DNA from: Gemmatimonadaceae bacterium | GTDB taxonomy: Bacteria; Gemmatimonadota; Gemmatimonadetes; Gemmatimonadales; Gemmatimonadaceae | Length of the DNA stretch: 64,000 bases | Direction of reading: 5' to 3' | NCBI GenBank assembly: GCA_030835125.1 | Contig: JAUQWM010000015.1 | Location: forward strand, 117,388 to 181,387 | Shown here: piece after piece, positions 9,565 through 19,800 of the stretch | Position numbering within the stretch: position 1 is the stretch's first letter | Layout: every line of letters begins with the position of its first letter | The notes under the pieces: model-generated | What the model was told of the DNA's origin: nothing | Seen by the model: the letters and a program-made list of their open reading frames with translations, nothing else | Databases searched by the model: none | Position numbers and translations under genes: made by a program

Positions 9565-10400
9565 GTGACACCTGCTCCTGCCAGGATGCTGATGAGGTTC
9601 ACCAGGTCGTTGTCGATGCCGCGGATTCCGCCACGGTGCGTCGTCAGGCTGCCACACCGGTGCAGGCGACGCTCGGTGTAGAGTGCACACCGGTCACACC
9701 ATCGACGTTCCTGCACGAGCGCGCCAAGGAGCGAATCGACCGCCGACCCGGCGAGTCCCCCGGCCACGACCGCCGCGAACGGCACCTCCCAATCGAGGGA
9801 CACGGTGACCGAAGCCGCAAGGACCGCGCCCACAATGCCGGCCGCGGTGCCCGCCAGGGTGACGCCACCCGACGTGCCGGGCGGGACCTGACGGCCGTCC
9901 AGGATGAAGCGAGGTGCTCCGCCTCCCACCGTCCCCACTTCCGTGCTCCATGTATCGGCGGTGGCGGCCGCGATCGCTCCCGCCGCCACGGCTTCCCAGG
10001 CGCCGGAGGCGTCGCGAAGGCTGGCCAACGCGGCGACGGCGAACACGATGCCATTGGCGAGGACCTGCGCCGCATCCCGGCGATCCCCCTTCTCCACGAG
10101 GTCCCGCACGAGCCTTTCGCGCTCACCCGCCCGCCACCTCGACAGCAGCGAGGAGCTGACGAAGAAGAAGAGCAGCAGGGCAATCCACGGGATGCCCGCG
10201 CGCACCGCGCAGGCGCCCACCAGGGTGGCGGCGATCGCGCCACCAACGGTCAGCAATCGGCCATGGAAGGCGAGGAGGGCGACGGTCCCCGCCGCCGCGA
10301 GCGCCAGGAGCATCCCGACAAACGTCCCGGTGCGCGCGGCGCAAATCAACCACGGCCTCGCTCGGCCGAAACGATTCTTGAACCGCCGTTCCGCCACCAT
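9549..10400 (-). CDS. DUF92 / TIGR00297 family integral membrane protein
   Basis: 283 residues from ATG 10400 (292 from an earlier ATG at 10427). Several membrane helices and the family motifs ADTWSTEVGTV, GRQVPPGTSGGVTLAGTAAG and AVDSLLGA followed by a Cys-containing RRWCDRCALYTE segment and GIDNDLVN. DUF92 includes plant VTE6, a phytyl-phosphate kinase of isoprenoid salvage, so a CTP-dependent prenyl phosphate kinase role is possible but unproven for bacterial members. It is the first gene of the minus-strand operon running down to the ketosynthase. Only 32 bp separate it from the divergent V4R-like gene, so the promoters must overlap the coding ends. Confidence 0.85.
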   Translation of the reverse strand: MVAERRFKNRFGRARPWLICAARTGTFVGMLLALAAAGTVALLAFHGRLLTVGGAIAATLVGACAVRAGIPWIALLLFFFVSSSLLSRWRAGERERLVRDLVEKGDRRDAAQVLANGIVFAVAALASLRDASGAWEAVAAGAIAAATADTWSTEVGTVGGGAPRFILDGRQVPPGTSGGVTLAGTAAGIVGAVLAASVTVSLDWEVPFAAVVAGGLAGSAVDSLLGALVQERRWCDRCALYTERRLHRCGSLTTHRGGIRGIDNDLVNLISILAGAGVTWLLH

Positions 10401-10432
10401 TACCGTTCGCGAGCCAGAGCTCGCCACAATCC

Positions 10433-11059
10433 ATGTCTGCCACCGTCGACGCCCTCCTCCCGCTCTCGTTCCTCGAAGCCGTCCGGCATGTCGACTCGCC
10501 GGAGGAGGACTTCGAGGCCGAGCTGGTGAGCGACCTGCGGAACAAGCGGCTCGGGCTGAGCGACACGGTCTACAACCAGATCAGGCGCTTCACCGACGCG
10601 GTGAAGCGTCGCCAGCGCACGTCGCACGACGAAGCCGTGGCCTTGGCGACGCTCATCGGCCGGCGGCCCGATGCGGAGGCGGTTTTCCGCGCCGCCGGCC
10701 GGTACCTCGCGCGTGAGGCCTACCAGAGCATATCACCACTGACCCGCCGCCTGCTGCTGGTGCTGCCGTCGCTCATCACCCGACCCATCGCGCTGCGGCA
10801 CACCCGCAGGCTGTCGGCGCGGTACTTCAATGGCCGGGTGTCGCGAATCGGCTCCAACATCTTCCTCGAGGTGGGCCGGTCCGTCACCGCGGGCTCGGCG
10901 CAACGCTCCGTGGGATGCGCGTACTACGAGGCGGGGCTCAAGGAGATGCTGAGGCTGATGGTCAACAGCGTCGGCGGCGTGGAACACGTGCGCTGCAACA
11001 CGCGTGGCGAGGGATCCTGTTCGTGGCGCGCGGAATGGCGCCCGACGAAGGCCGAATGA
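10433..11059 (+). CDS. V4R-like domain protein, function unknown
   Basis: 208 residues, no signal peptide. The N-terminal half is helical. The C-terminal 60 residues (YYEAGLKEMLRL, then VEHVRCNTRGEGSCSWRAEW) resemble the V4R small-molecule-binding domain, whose ending carries a Cys, a Gly-rich turn and a second Cys or aromatic strand. V4R domains occur in bacteriochlorophyll 4-vinyl reductase and in ligand-binding regulators; the assignment here is by pattern only. Its stop overlaps the start of the M24 peptidase gene (ATGA), so the two are co-translated. It is divergent from the DUF92 operon. Confidence 0.6.
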   Translation: MSATVDALLPLSFLEAVRHVDSPEEDFEAELVSDLRNKRLGLSDTVYNQIRRFTDAVKRRQRTSHDEAVALATLIGRRPDAEAVFRAAGRYLAREAYQSISPLTRRLLLVLPSLITRPIALRHTRRLSARYFNGRVSRIGSNIFLEVGRSVTAGSAQRSVGCAYYEAGLKEMLRLMVNSVGGVEHVRCNTRGEGSCSWRAEWRPTKAE

Positions 11060-12246
11060 GCGTGCAGAAGTTGTCCCCGGGGAGCCTGGCCGAGTTCCAG
11101 GCCGCGATCGCCGAGGCGGGCGTGGACGGCTGGCTGCTCTACGATTTCCGCGGCGTGAACCCGATCGCGGGTTCCCTCCTCGGGGTCGGCGGTCACGTCA
11201 CCCGCAGGTTCCTGGCCTGGATCCCGGCGCGCGGAACGCCCACGGCGATCACGCACGCGATCGAGCAGGGGGTCTGGAACGCGTGGCCTTCCGAGTGGGG
11301 CAAGGTCGTCTACAGCTCCTGGCGTTCGCTGGAGCAGCACGTCGCGACGCTGGTGGCCGGCAAGCGGGTGGCGATGGAGTATTCGCCGGGAGACGCCGTC
11401 CCGTACCTCGACCGCATCCCGGCCGGCATGATCGAGCTGATCCGGGCCGCCGGCGCGACGATCGTGTCCTCGGGCAACCTGGTGTCGCGGTTCTACGCGC
11501 GGTGGAGCCCCGACGGGCTGGCGTCGCACCGGCGGGCGGCGGCGCTCGTGGCGGACATTGCGCGAGACGCGTTGCGGTTCGCGGGCGAGCAGGCCCGGGC
11601 CGGGCGCCCGGCGATGGAGCACGACGTCCAGGGGCGGATCGCGGCCGCGTTCACCCGGGCCGGGCTGGAGTTCAGTCATGCGCCTAACGTCTCGGTGGGC
11701 GCGAATGCCGCCAACCCGCACTATGAGCCCTCGGCGGCGCATCCGGCCCCGATCGAGAGCGGCAGCCTGCTGTTGATCGACCTCTGGGCGACGGAGCCCG
11801 GCGGCATCTACGCGGACCAGACGTGGATGGCGTCGCTCGGTGCGCCGTCGGACCGGGCCCGGGGCATCTGGACCGCGGTGCGTGACGCGCGTGACGCCGC
11901 GCTCGACCTGCTGCGCGCGCGGGCGACGGCGCGGGTGACGGTGCCCGGTGCCGATGTCGACGACGCGGCGCGGCAGGTGATCGAGGCCCGCGGCTTCGGG
12001 CCCTGGTTCACGCATCGCACCGGCCATTCGATCGACACGGTGGACCTGCACGGGTCGGGTCCGAACCTCGACAACCTCGAGACGCGCGAGGAACGGCTGA
12101 TCTTCCCGTGGATCGGCTTCTCGGTGGAACCGGGGATCTACATCCCGGGCGAGATCGGCGTGCGGAGCGAGGTGAATTGCTGCTTCCTGGACGGCGAACT
12201 GGTGGTGACGCCTGACGAGTACCAGGTGGAGATGATGTCCGTCTAG
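11056..12246 (+). CDS. M24-family metallopeptidase (Xaa-Pro dipeptidase-like)
   Basis: 396 residues. The pita-bread fold ligands are recognisable: Asp in LLIDLW and Asp in IYADQTWM (metal pair), His in HRTGHSIDTVDLHG, and Glu in FSVEPGIY and in GVRSEVNCCF. Members cleave X-Pro bonds with Mn or Co, usually in the cytoplasm; no signal peptide is seen. The N-terminal creatinase-like domain (residues 1-150) is present. The ATG overlaps the V4R gene stop by 4 bp. The CCTAACG word occurs here at 11683 as CCT-AAC (Pro-Asn). Confidence 0.9.
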   Translation: MSVQKLSPGSLAEFQAAIAEAGVDGWLLYDFRGVNPIAGSLLGVGGHVTRRFLAWIPARGTPTAITHAIEQGVWNAWPSEWGKVVYSSWRSLEQHVATLVAGKRVAMEYSPGDAVPYLDRIPAGMIELIRAAGATIVSSGNLVSRFYARWSPDGLASHRRAAALVADIARDALRFAGEQARAGRPAMEHDVQGRIAAAFTRAGLEFSHAPNVSVGANAANPHYEPSAAHPAPIESGSLLLIDLWATEPGGIYADQTWMASLGAPSDRARGIWTAVRDARDAALDLLRARATARVTVPGADVDDAARQVIEARGFGPWFTHRTGHSIDTVDLHGSGPNLDNLETREERLIFPWIGFSVEPGIYIPGEIGVRSEVNCCFLDGELVVTPDEYQVEMMSV

Positions 12247-12280
12247 GTCGAGGTCCGTGCGCAGGGAGGCGCTTCTGGCG

Positions 12281-13624
12281 GTGCCGAGTCACGAGTCACG
12301 AGTCACGGGTCACGCACCGCTCTCCCGCGAGCTGGGGGTCTTCTCGTGCACCCTGATGGTCGTGGGCGGGATCATCGGCAGCGGGATCTTCTTCACCCCG
12401 GCCGAGGTGGCGCGGGCGCTTCCGGGCGGCGGGTGGATCCTGGCCGTCTGGGCGATCGGCGGGGTGGTGGCGCTGGCAGGAGCGCTGGCCTATGCCGAGC
12501 TGGGAGCAATGATGCCCAATGCCGGCGGCGCCTACGTCTACATCCGGGAGGCGTTCGGCCCGCTGGCGGCGTTCCTCTGCGGCTGGATGACGCTGCTGTC
12601 GATTTCAACGGGCGCGCTGGCGGCGGTGGCGATGGGCTTCGCCGGCTACGTCGAGCGCTATGTGAACCTGGCGCCGGTGGGTGGCCGGATCGGCATGGCG
12701 GCATTGACGATAGTCGTGCTGGGCGGGACGAACTACCTGGGCCTGAAGCCGGGTGCAGTCGTGCAGAACATCCTGACCGTGGCGAAGATCGTCGCGCTGG
12801 GCGCGCTGATCGTGCTGGGCGTGGTGCTGTGGAATGCCGTCGGCCTGCCGCCGGCGGTGGCCGACGTGCCGCCACCGCGTGCATCGCTCACCGCGGGGTT
12901 CGCGGCCGCGTTCGTCGCCGTCCTGTTCACCATCGGCGGCTGGCAGCAGCTGAACATGGTGGCTGGGGAGATCCGGCAGCCGGAACGGACGATCCCGCGG
13001 GCGCTGACGCTGGGGATCGCGATCGTGATTGCGATCTACCTGGGCGCGAACGCCGTGTACGTGCACGTGCTGGGCCGGGATGGACTCGCCGCCAGTGCGG
13101 CGGTAGCCGCCGATACCGCGGTCCGGCTGGTGGGGCCGCTGGGAGGCACGCTCATTACCGCCGGGGCGATGCTGTCGATCCTCGGGTTCGTGAACGTGGT
13201 CCTGCTCGGGAACTCGCGGATTCCGTTCGCCATGGCGCGCGATGGCCAGTTCCTCGCGGCCGCGGGGCGGGTGCATCCCCGGTTCGGTACGCCGCACGTC
13301 GCGATCGGGATCATGGTGGCGTGGTCGCTCGTGCTGCTATTCGGAACGCGTGGCGAGATCGGCTCGCTGTTGTCGGGCGTGGTGTTCGCCGACTGGATCT
13401 TCTTCGGGCTCGGTGGCGCGAGCGTGTTCGTGCTGCGGACCAGGAGGCCGGACGCGGTGCGGCCGTACCGGTCGCTGGGGTACCCGGTGCTGCCCGCGCT
13501 ATTCGTGACGGCGGCGGCGGTGGGAGTGGTCAGCGCCTGGATTGCGGCGCCGTCAACGTCAGCCTTCGGGACCGGGCTGCTCGTGCTCGGGGTGGGAGCA
13601 TACCAAATGCAGCGAAAGAGCTGA
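12281..13624 (+). CDS. APC-superfamily amino acid transporter
   Basis: About 447 residues and 12 membrane segments. The first helix carries MVVGGIIGSGIFF, the unwound substrate-binding motif of APC transporters. YAELGAMMPNAGGAYVYIREAFG is the conserved TM2-TM3 region and SRIPFAMARDG the TM8 motif. The start is uncertain: GTG 12281 is used because a GGGAGG lies upstream, but GTG 12257 and ATG 12356 are also in frame. The 12281 start makes the N-terminus run through a GAGTCAC heptad array, giving an odd SHESRVTGH tail; if the array is non-coding the true start lies further in. Substrate unknown. Confidence 0.85.
   Translation: MPSHESRVTGHAPLSRELGVFSCTLMVVGGIIGSGIFFTPAEVARALPGGGWILAVWAIGGVVALAGALAYAELGAMMPNAGGAYVYIREAFGPLAAFLCGWMTLLSISTGALAAVAMGFAGYVERYVNLAPVGGRIGMAALTIVVLGGTNYLGLKPGAVVQNILTVAKIVALGALIVLGVVLWNAVGLPPAVADVPPPRASLTAGFAAAFVAVLFTIGGWQQLNMVAGEIRQPERTIPRALTLGIAIVIAIYLGANAVYVHVLGRDGLAASAAVAADTAVRLVGPLGGTLITAGAMLSILGFVNVVLLGNSRIPFAMARDGQFLAAAGRVHPRFGTPHVAIGIMVAWSLVLLFGTRGEIGSLLSGVVFADWIFFGLGGASVFVLRTRRPDAVRPYRSLGYPVLPALFVTAAAVGVVSAWIAAPSTSAFGTGLLVLGVGAYQMQRKS
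12286..12313 (+). repeat. GAGTCAC heptad array at the 5' end of the APC transporter gene
   Basis: Three identical GAGTCAC units followed by GGGTCAC. It lies in the transporter frame directly upstream of the recognisable protein and may be translated as HESRVTGH. The same family occurs near 44300, 46390 and 55630. Confidence 0.8.
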
Positions 13625-13625
13625 A

Positions 13626-13746
13626 TGCTGATTGCTGCCTGCTGATTGCTACCTGCTGGGCCTGCTTGCAGTGTGCTGGGGCTGGTGCTGGTGCTGGACT
13701 CTCAACTCACAACTCACAACTCTCAACTCTCAACTTCTCAATTCTC
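13626..13746 (+). repeat. Two heptad arrays: TGCTGAT type then CTCAACT type
   Basis: After the transporter stop come TGCTGAT, TGCTGCC, TGCTGAT, TGCTACC, TGCTGGG (13626-13660). A CTGGTG stretch follows, then CTCAACT, CACAACT, CACAACT, CTCAACT, CTCAACT, TCTCAAT, TCTC running directly into the ATG of the next gene (13701-13749). Every unit is exactly 7 bases. The first half behaves as a 3' end array, the second as a start-codon-adjacent array. Confidence 0.85.
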
Positions 13747-13980
13747 ATGCCCACCTATCTCTACGAAACCATCCCGACCGATCCCGACCAGGCGGTCGAC
13801 CGGTTCGAGGTGAAACAGAGCTTCGCCGAGTTGCCCCTGACCAGGCATCCCGCCAGTGGCGCTGCCGTGCGCCGGGTCATTTCGGGCGGCATCGGCCTGG
13901 TCACGCGCCCCGCGAATTCGCTGCCCGAGCCCGGTCCCGGATGCGGCCCTGAAAGCTGCGGCTGCGGACGCTTCAGCTAG
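13747..13980 (+). CDS. FmdB-like small protein lacking the usual zinc cysteines
   Basis: 77 residues. MPTYLYE at the start, QSFAELPLTRHPASG and VRRVISGG match the FmdB regulatory-protein family (zinc ribbon, 60-110 residues), which normally has two CXXC pairs. Here the first pair is absent and the second is replaced by HPASG. The only cysteines are in the C-terminal tail GCGPESCGCGRFS, which could still bind metal. The ATG lies inside the last unit of a C/T-rich heptad array, with no Shine-Dalgarno sequence. Function of the family is unclear. Confidence 0.75.
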   Translation: MPTYLYETIPTDPDQAVDRFEVKQSFAELPLTRHPASGAAVRRVISGGIGLVTRPANSLPEPGPGCGPESCGCGRFS

Positions 13981-13982
13981 CG

Positions 13983-14017
13983 CTCTGCATTCTGCATTCT
14001 GCACTCTGCATTCTGCA
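13983..14017. repeat. CTCTGCA/TTCTGCA heptad array between convergent genes
   Basis: Five exact 7-base units: CTCTGCA, TTCTGCA, TTCTGCA, CTCTGCA, TTCTGCA. It fills the gap between the FmdB-like stop and the ctaB stop. In the ctaB direction it reads as the G-rich TGCAGAG family seen after ppa and the M28 gene. Confidence 0.85.
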
Positions 14018-14021
14018 CTCC

Positions 14022-14902
<881 letters not shown>

Positions 14903-14906
<4 letters not shown>

Positions 14907-15136
14907 GCCGGCACGCCTGCGGCCGGCGCAACCGCGACCGGCTCCGCCATCCTGTTCCAGGTGAGGTAGAGGGTGGCGAGCAGGAACAGGGTGGGAATGA
15001 CGACCCATGCCACTTCTGCCCAGCGTGCCGCCGCGCGGGTCGACGACGCCGGCGCTCGCCCGGCCACCACGGACCAGACGACCGCGAGCTGCGAAACGAG
15101 CGCGATCAGGGCAGCAGGAAGGAAGAGGCGGGACAT
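14903..15136 (-). CDS. Small two-helix membrane protein resembling the Cox2 transmembrane hairpin
   Basis: 77 residues with two hydrophobic segments (about 5-25 and 42-62). The second, AEVAWVVIPTLFLLATLYLTWNRM, resembles the membrane hairpin of cytochrome c oxidase subunit II (the E-x-x-W-x-x-IP pattern). No CuA domain follows; the protein ends in an Ala/Pro-rich tail. It is coupled to ctaB by a 4-bp overlap, so a role in terminal oxidase assembly or a small oxidase subunit is plausible. The ATG at 15136 is preceded by CCTCGAC heptads two bases away. Family resemblance is by pattern only. Confidence 0.7.
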
Positions 15137-15138
15137 TG

Positions 15139-15180
15139 CGAGGGTCGAGGGTCGAGGGTCGAGGGTCGAGGCTCGAGGGT
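15139..15180. repeat. CGAGGGT heptad array before the Cox2-like gene
   Basis: Six consecutive 7-base units: four CGAGGGT, one CGAGGCT, one CGAGGGT. On the sense strand of the Cox2-like gene it reads (A)CCCTCG repeats ending two bases before its ATG. The same family flanks the Oar-like gene and mlaD stops. Confidence 0.9.
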
Positions 15181-15272
15181 CAGGTCGACCTCTGACAGGA
15201 GGTAGCCGCAAAGAGGAATTCGCGGCCGCAGGTCCGGCGTGAAAGCTCGCGAGGGGGCGTGGAGCGTTCAAC

Positions 15273-15364
15273 CCAGCCCCAGCCCCAGCCCCAGCCCCAG
15301 CCCCAGCAACAAGCACCAGCAACCTGCGGCAGCCCCAGTAAGCAGCAATCAGCACGCAGCCAGC
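15273..15364 (+). repeat. CCAGCC hexamer run followed by CAGCAAT/CAGCACG heptads
   Basis: About five to six copies of a CAGCCC hexamer (15274-15305), then CAGCAAC-type units and at 15344-15364 CAGCAAT, CAGCACG, CAGCCAG. The heptad part is the same family as at 982-1016. This is the only clear 6-base period among the arrays. Confidence 0.75.
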
Positions 15365-15416
15365 CACCCTCCCACCCCTTCTTCCTTCACGCCCTCCTTC
15401 CTCTCAACTTTGGCAG

Positions 15417-16784
15417 ATGTCTTCTCCCTCCGCTCCATCAGGCAGTCTCCCCCGTCGGATCGGCCTCTGGAGCGCGATGGCCGTTGTCGTCGGATCGACC
15501 ATCGGGTCCGGGATCTTCCGGTCCCCAGCGGGCATCGCCGACCGCATTCCAGGTCCGCTTCCGCTCCTCTCGATCTGGATCCTGGGCGGCCTGTTCGCCC
15601 TCTGTGGGGCCCTCACACTCTCCGAACTCGCCAGTGCCGTCCCGCGCACGGGGGGCTTCTACGCATTCCTGCGCGAAGGCTGGGGGAAGCTTCCCGCGTT
15701 CCTCTTCGGATGGGGGCAGCTGACCATCGTCCGAGCCGCCTCGCTCGGCGCAATCGCCATCACGTTCGCCGAGTACTTCGTGCGGGTGCTCGGCTTCGAT
15801 CCCGGCGTCGCCCCGTACGACCGCTACGCCCAGTACGTTGCCGCGATCGCGATCGCGGTCACCGCGACGTTCAACATCGTCGGGGTCAAATGGGGCTCTG
15901 CGGTCATCAATCTCACCACCCTGGCCAAGTTCGGTGGCCTCGCGTTCATCGTCGTCCTGGCTCTAGCCGTCGGGTGGCCGCAGACCGGTGGCCACTTCAC
16001 GCCCCTGGTGCCCGAAGGCAGCGTCCAATTCGGCGCTTTCGGACTCGCCCTGGTGTCCGTGTTGTGGGCGTATGATGGCTGGGCGGACGTCACCTATGTC
16101 GCCGGTGAAGTCACCGATCCGGGACGGAACCTCCCGCGCGCCATCATCGGCGGTACGGTCGCGGTCATGGCGATCTACGTGCTGGCCAACATCGGCTACA
16201 TGGCCGTCCTGCCCATCGAGGAGATCCGGACGTCGCGACTGGTGGCCGCCGACGTCGCCGAGAAGGTGATGGGGCGAGCCGGCGTGGTGTTCGTGTCGAC
16301 CACGGTGATGATCTCCACGTTCGGGACGCTGAGCGCGGTGCTCCTGACCAGTCCCCGCGTCCTCTTCGCCATGGCGGACGACGGCCTGCTGTTCGCGCCG
16401 ATCGCCAAGGTGCACCCGAAGTACCAGACGCCATATATGGCAATCGGGCTGGTGGCGACGCTTGGCCTCATCTTCGTGCTGCTGCTGCGCTTCGAGAAGC
16501 TCGCCGACACGTTCGTCATCGCGATGATCCCGTTTTACGCCCTCGGCGTGGCGGCGGTATACCGCCTGCGACGGCGGCCGGGCTACGCCCCGGCGTTCCG
16601 GACTCCTGGATACCCGGTGGTTCCCGCGCTCTTCATCGCGTCCGTCGCCTACTTGTTACTCAATGCGCTCATGGATGCAGGTAGTCGAGTCTGGGCACTC
16701 GGTATCTTCGCCGTGCTCCTGGCCGGTATCCCGGTTTTCCACATGACCGTGGGAAGAAACGCACGTAGCGATTCCGCCGATTGA
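15417..16784 (+). CDS. APC-superfamily amino acid permease (LAT-like)
   Basis: 455 residues, 12 membrane segments. The first helix has AVVVGSTIGSGIFRSP, TM2-3 LSELASAVPRTGGFYAFLREGWG and TM6 WAYDGWADVTYVAGEV, the pattern of the LAT-type branch. SPRVLFAMADDG matches TM8. It probably moves neutral amino acids; the substrate cannot be assigned. It is not closely similar to the first APC transporter 2 kb upstream, so this is not a recent tandem duplication. ATG 15417 follows a C/T-rich tract. Confidence 0.92.
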   Translation: MSSPSAPSGSLPRRIGLWSAMAVVVGSTIGSGIFRSPAGIADRIPGPLPLLSIWILGGLFALCGALTLSELASAVPRTGGFYAFLREGWGKLPAFLFGWGQLTIVRAASLGAIAITFAEYFVRVLGFDPGVAPYDRYAQYVAAIAIAVTATFNIVGVKWGSAVINLTTLAKFGGLAFIVVLALAVGWPQTGGHFTPLVPEGSVQFGAFGLALVSVLWAYDGWADVTYVAGEVTDPGRNLPRAIIGGTVAVMAIYVLANIGYMAVLPIEEIRTSRLVAADVAEKVMGRAGVVFVSTTVMISTFGTLSAVLLTSPRVLFAMADDGLLFAPIAKVHPKYQTPYMAIGLVATLGLIFVLLLRFEKLADTFVIAMIPFYALGVAAVYRLRRRPGYAPAFRTPGYPVVPALFIASVAYLLLNALMDAGSRVWALGIFAVLLAGIPVFHMTVGRNARSDSAD

Positions 16785-16881
16785 CAGCCAGCCTCGTCCG
16801 AAGCACCATCTTGGCGCCGCGAAACGCCCCGAGGCCGGGGATCCTGCCGACACACCCTACAACACAACTCGGAATACACGT

Positions 16882-19800
16882 ATGAGAGTCTCTCGTACTG
16901 TCCTGGCAGTCGTCGCCATGGCGACGCTCCTGGCGGGAAGCCTTCCTGCGAGCGCGGGGGCGCAAGGCGTCACGACCGGAGCCATTGGCGGCAAGATCAC
17001 CGATGAATCGGGTGCCGGCCTGCCCGGCGTGCAGGTGCAGGCCATCAACCGGGCCAATGGCTTCTCGATCACCGTGTCCTCGCGGACCGACGGTCGATAC
17101 CTGGTACCGAACCTCGAGGTCGGCACCTACGACCTCACATTCCGCCGCGTCGGTTTCGACCCCGTCCGCCGGCGCGACATCATTGTCGCGCTGAGCCAGG
17201 TCAACCCACAGGACGTGCAGTTGACGGCACGGGCCACGGAACTGAGCGCGGTCACGATCGTCGCGGCTACGACGACCGAGACGTTCACGCCGACGAATAC
17301 CAGCGTGAAGACGATCGTCACCGACACCGCGATCCAGCGCATGCCGTCGCTCACCCGGAACGTGATCGACATGGTGCGCATCACGCCCCAGGTCTCGACA
17401 TCGGGCGCCGGCTACTCGGCCGGCGGCATGTCGAACCGCATGAACAACGTGCAGATCGACGGCGCCACCGAGCGCGACGTATTCGGGCTGGGCTCCACGG
17501 GAACGCCGGGCGCGGAGGTCAACTCGCGCTCCGTCTCGCTCGAGGCGGTGAAGGAACTGCAGGTGCTGCTGGCGCCGTTCGACGTGCGCCAGGGCAACTT
17601 CGGCGGCCTGCTCGTGAACGCGGTCACGAAAGGCGGCACCAACGAGTTCCACGGCACGGCCTACGGGTACTATCGCGACCAGGACTACGGGCGCAACGTG
17701 CCCCAGTTGCGCGCGACCCCGTTCGACCGGTCGCAATACGGGTTCAGCCTCGGTGGCCCGATCATCAAGGACAAGCTGCAGTTCTTCGTGGCGCCCGAGT
17801 GGCAGGACGAGAACACCCCCGTCAGTGGCACGTACCTCGGCCAGCCGGCGAGCCTGACTCCGGTGTTCCCCATCAAGGAGGAAGACCTCGATCGCTTCGA
17901 GCAGCTGATGACGGCGAAGGGGATGCCGGACGTTGGGACGGTGGGATACGCGAACATCCCGAATCCGCTGCTGAACATGTTCGCGCGGCTGGACTACCGG
18001 ATCAACGACACGCACCGGTCGGTCATCCGATACAACTACAGCGAAGGCAACCGGCTCCGCCAGCAGAACAACCGCACGTCGTCGGCCGCCGTGTACAGCG
18101 GCAACTTCCACGACTTCGACACCTGGAAGATCGCGCCGGTCGCACAGCTCTTCTCGGTGTTCCCGGGCGGATCCTCGAACGAGCTCTTTCTGGGCTACAA
18201 CCGCGCCAGGAACCGCCGGACGCCGAGTTCTCCGTATCCGCAGATCACGGTGTCCGGCCTGACGACGACGACGAATGCCACCAACGGCTCGATCATCGCG
18301 GGTGCCGACCAGTTCTCGCAGGGCAACGAGCTGGACACCGACACCTACGAGCTGACCAACAACTTCAACTTCCAGCGCGGCAACCACACGGTCACGATCG
18401 GGACCCGCAATGAGTATGTGAAGCTGCGCAACCTGTTCAACCAGAGTTCGTACGGGGTGTGGAGCTTCCGCGGCCTGGACAGCCTTGCCGCCGGCAACCC
18501 GAACAGCTACCGGCGGGCGTTCATCCTGCGGGACGGCGGGAACGTCTACTTCAGTGCGCTGCAGAGCGCGTGGTACGCGCAGGACCAGTGGCAGGTGTCG
18601 CCGAACTTCGCGATGACGCTGGGCGCGCGCGTCGACGTCTCCCGTTTCCTCGACGACATTCCCTACAACGCGGCCATCGACAGCGCGTATGGCCGTCGCA
18701 CCGACGACATCCCGAAGCAGTCCATCCAGCTCTCCCCCCGGATCGGGTTCAACTGGGACCTCAAGGGCGACCAGACGCAGCAGGTTCGCGGCGGCATCGG
18801 GCTCTTCGTCGGCACGCCGCCGTACGTGTGGCTCGAGAACGCGTACGTGAACTCGGGCAGCATCATCACGTTCCTGAACTGCGGCAGCAGCGGCACGCGG
18901 GCGCCGACGTTCGCGATCGATCCGGAGGCCAACCCGACCTGTTCCGGCGGCGCCGGCAGCAAGCCGATCGGCGACGTCAATTTCCTGTCGAGCGACCTCA
19001 AGTTCCCGCAACCGCTGCGCGCGTCGCTCAGCTACGATCGCTCGCTGCCCGGCGACATGGTGCTGTCGGTCGAGGGGCTGTACTCGAAGACGCTGAACCA
19101 GTTCTTCTTCGTGAACCGGAACCTGGCCGGCATCAAGGGCTATGACCGGCACGGTCGCGCGATCTATGCCGACTCGATCCGCGCCTCCAACGCGGCCTCG
19201 TTCCCGGCGTTGCCACCGTCCGTGATCGCGAATGGCGGCACGGCGCGCTTCTCGACCGCGATCGACGTGGTCAACCAGAGCCGGGATCGCGCCTGGAGCC
19301 TCACGACCTCGCTCCGCAAGCGGTACTCGAACAACTGGGAAGGCCTCGTCGCCTACACCCATGCGCGGGCGCGCGACGTGCAGAGCTTCGGCTCCAGCAC
19401 GCACACGAGCAACTGGCAGTTCGGGCGTACGCTCTCGGGCGACCAGCTGAGCCCCTACACCTCGATCTCGCTGTTCGACCAGACGCACAAGATCACGGGC
19501 GCCGGCACCTACACGAAGATCTGGGGTGAGGGTTGGGCGACGGACTTCACCGCGACCTACCAGGGCGTCTCCGGCTCGCCGCACGACTACGTCTACGCCT
19601 CGACATCGTCGTCGAACGCGGACCTGAACGGCGACGGGCGGAACGGCAACGACCTGATCTACATTCCCCGCTCGACACGCAACCCCAGCGAGATCCGCTT
19701 CCGCGCCGTCACCGGCACGGTCAACGGCGTGCCGAACACGGTGATCGCCTCGGTGGCGCAGCAGCAGCAGGCGTTCGAGGACTACATCAGCAATTCGCCC

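Larger units (their letters stand above)
15137..15416. other. 280-bp divergent intergenic region dominated by repeats
   Basis: Between the Cox2-like gene (minus) and the second APC transporter (plus). It holds the CGAGGGT heptads, a CCAGCC hexamer run, a CAGCAAT/CAGCACG stretch and a C/T-rich tract leading to the ATG at 15417. It must contain two promoters, but no convincing -35/-10 pair was recognised. Confidence 0.5.

Noticed and set aside
12346..13746. Upstream extension of the FmdB-like reading frame through the APC gene
   Set aside because: The frame is open but out of phase with the strongly supported transporter and gives non-protein-like sequence. The family N-terminus MPTY starts at 13747.
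15273..15305. Pro-Gln-rich open frame over the CCAGCC run
   Set aside because: The apparent protein is made of the repeat alone. Both flanking genes have better starts on the outside.
16669..19584. 971-codon open frame on the minus strand across the Oar-like gene
   Set aside because: It is antisense to a well-supported TonB-type gene, with a low-complexity Arg/Val/Gly-rich composition. Treated as a shadow.
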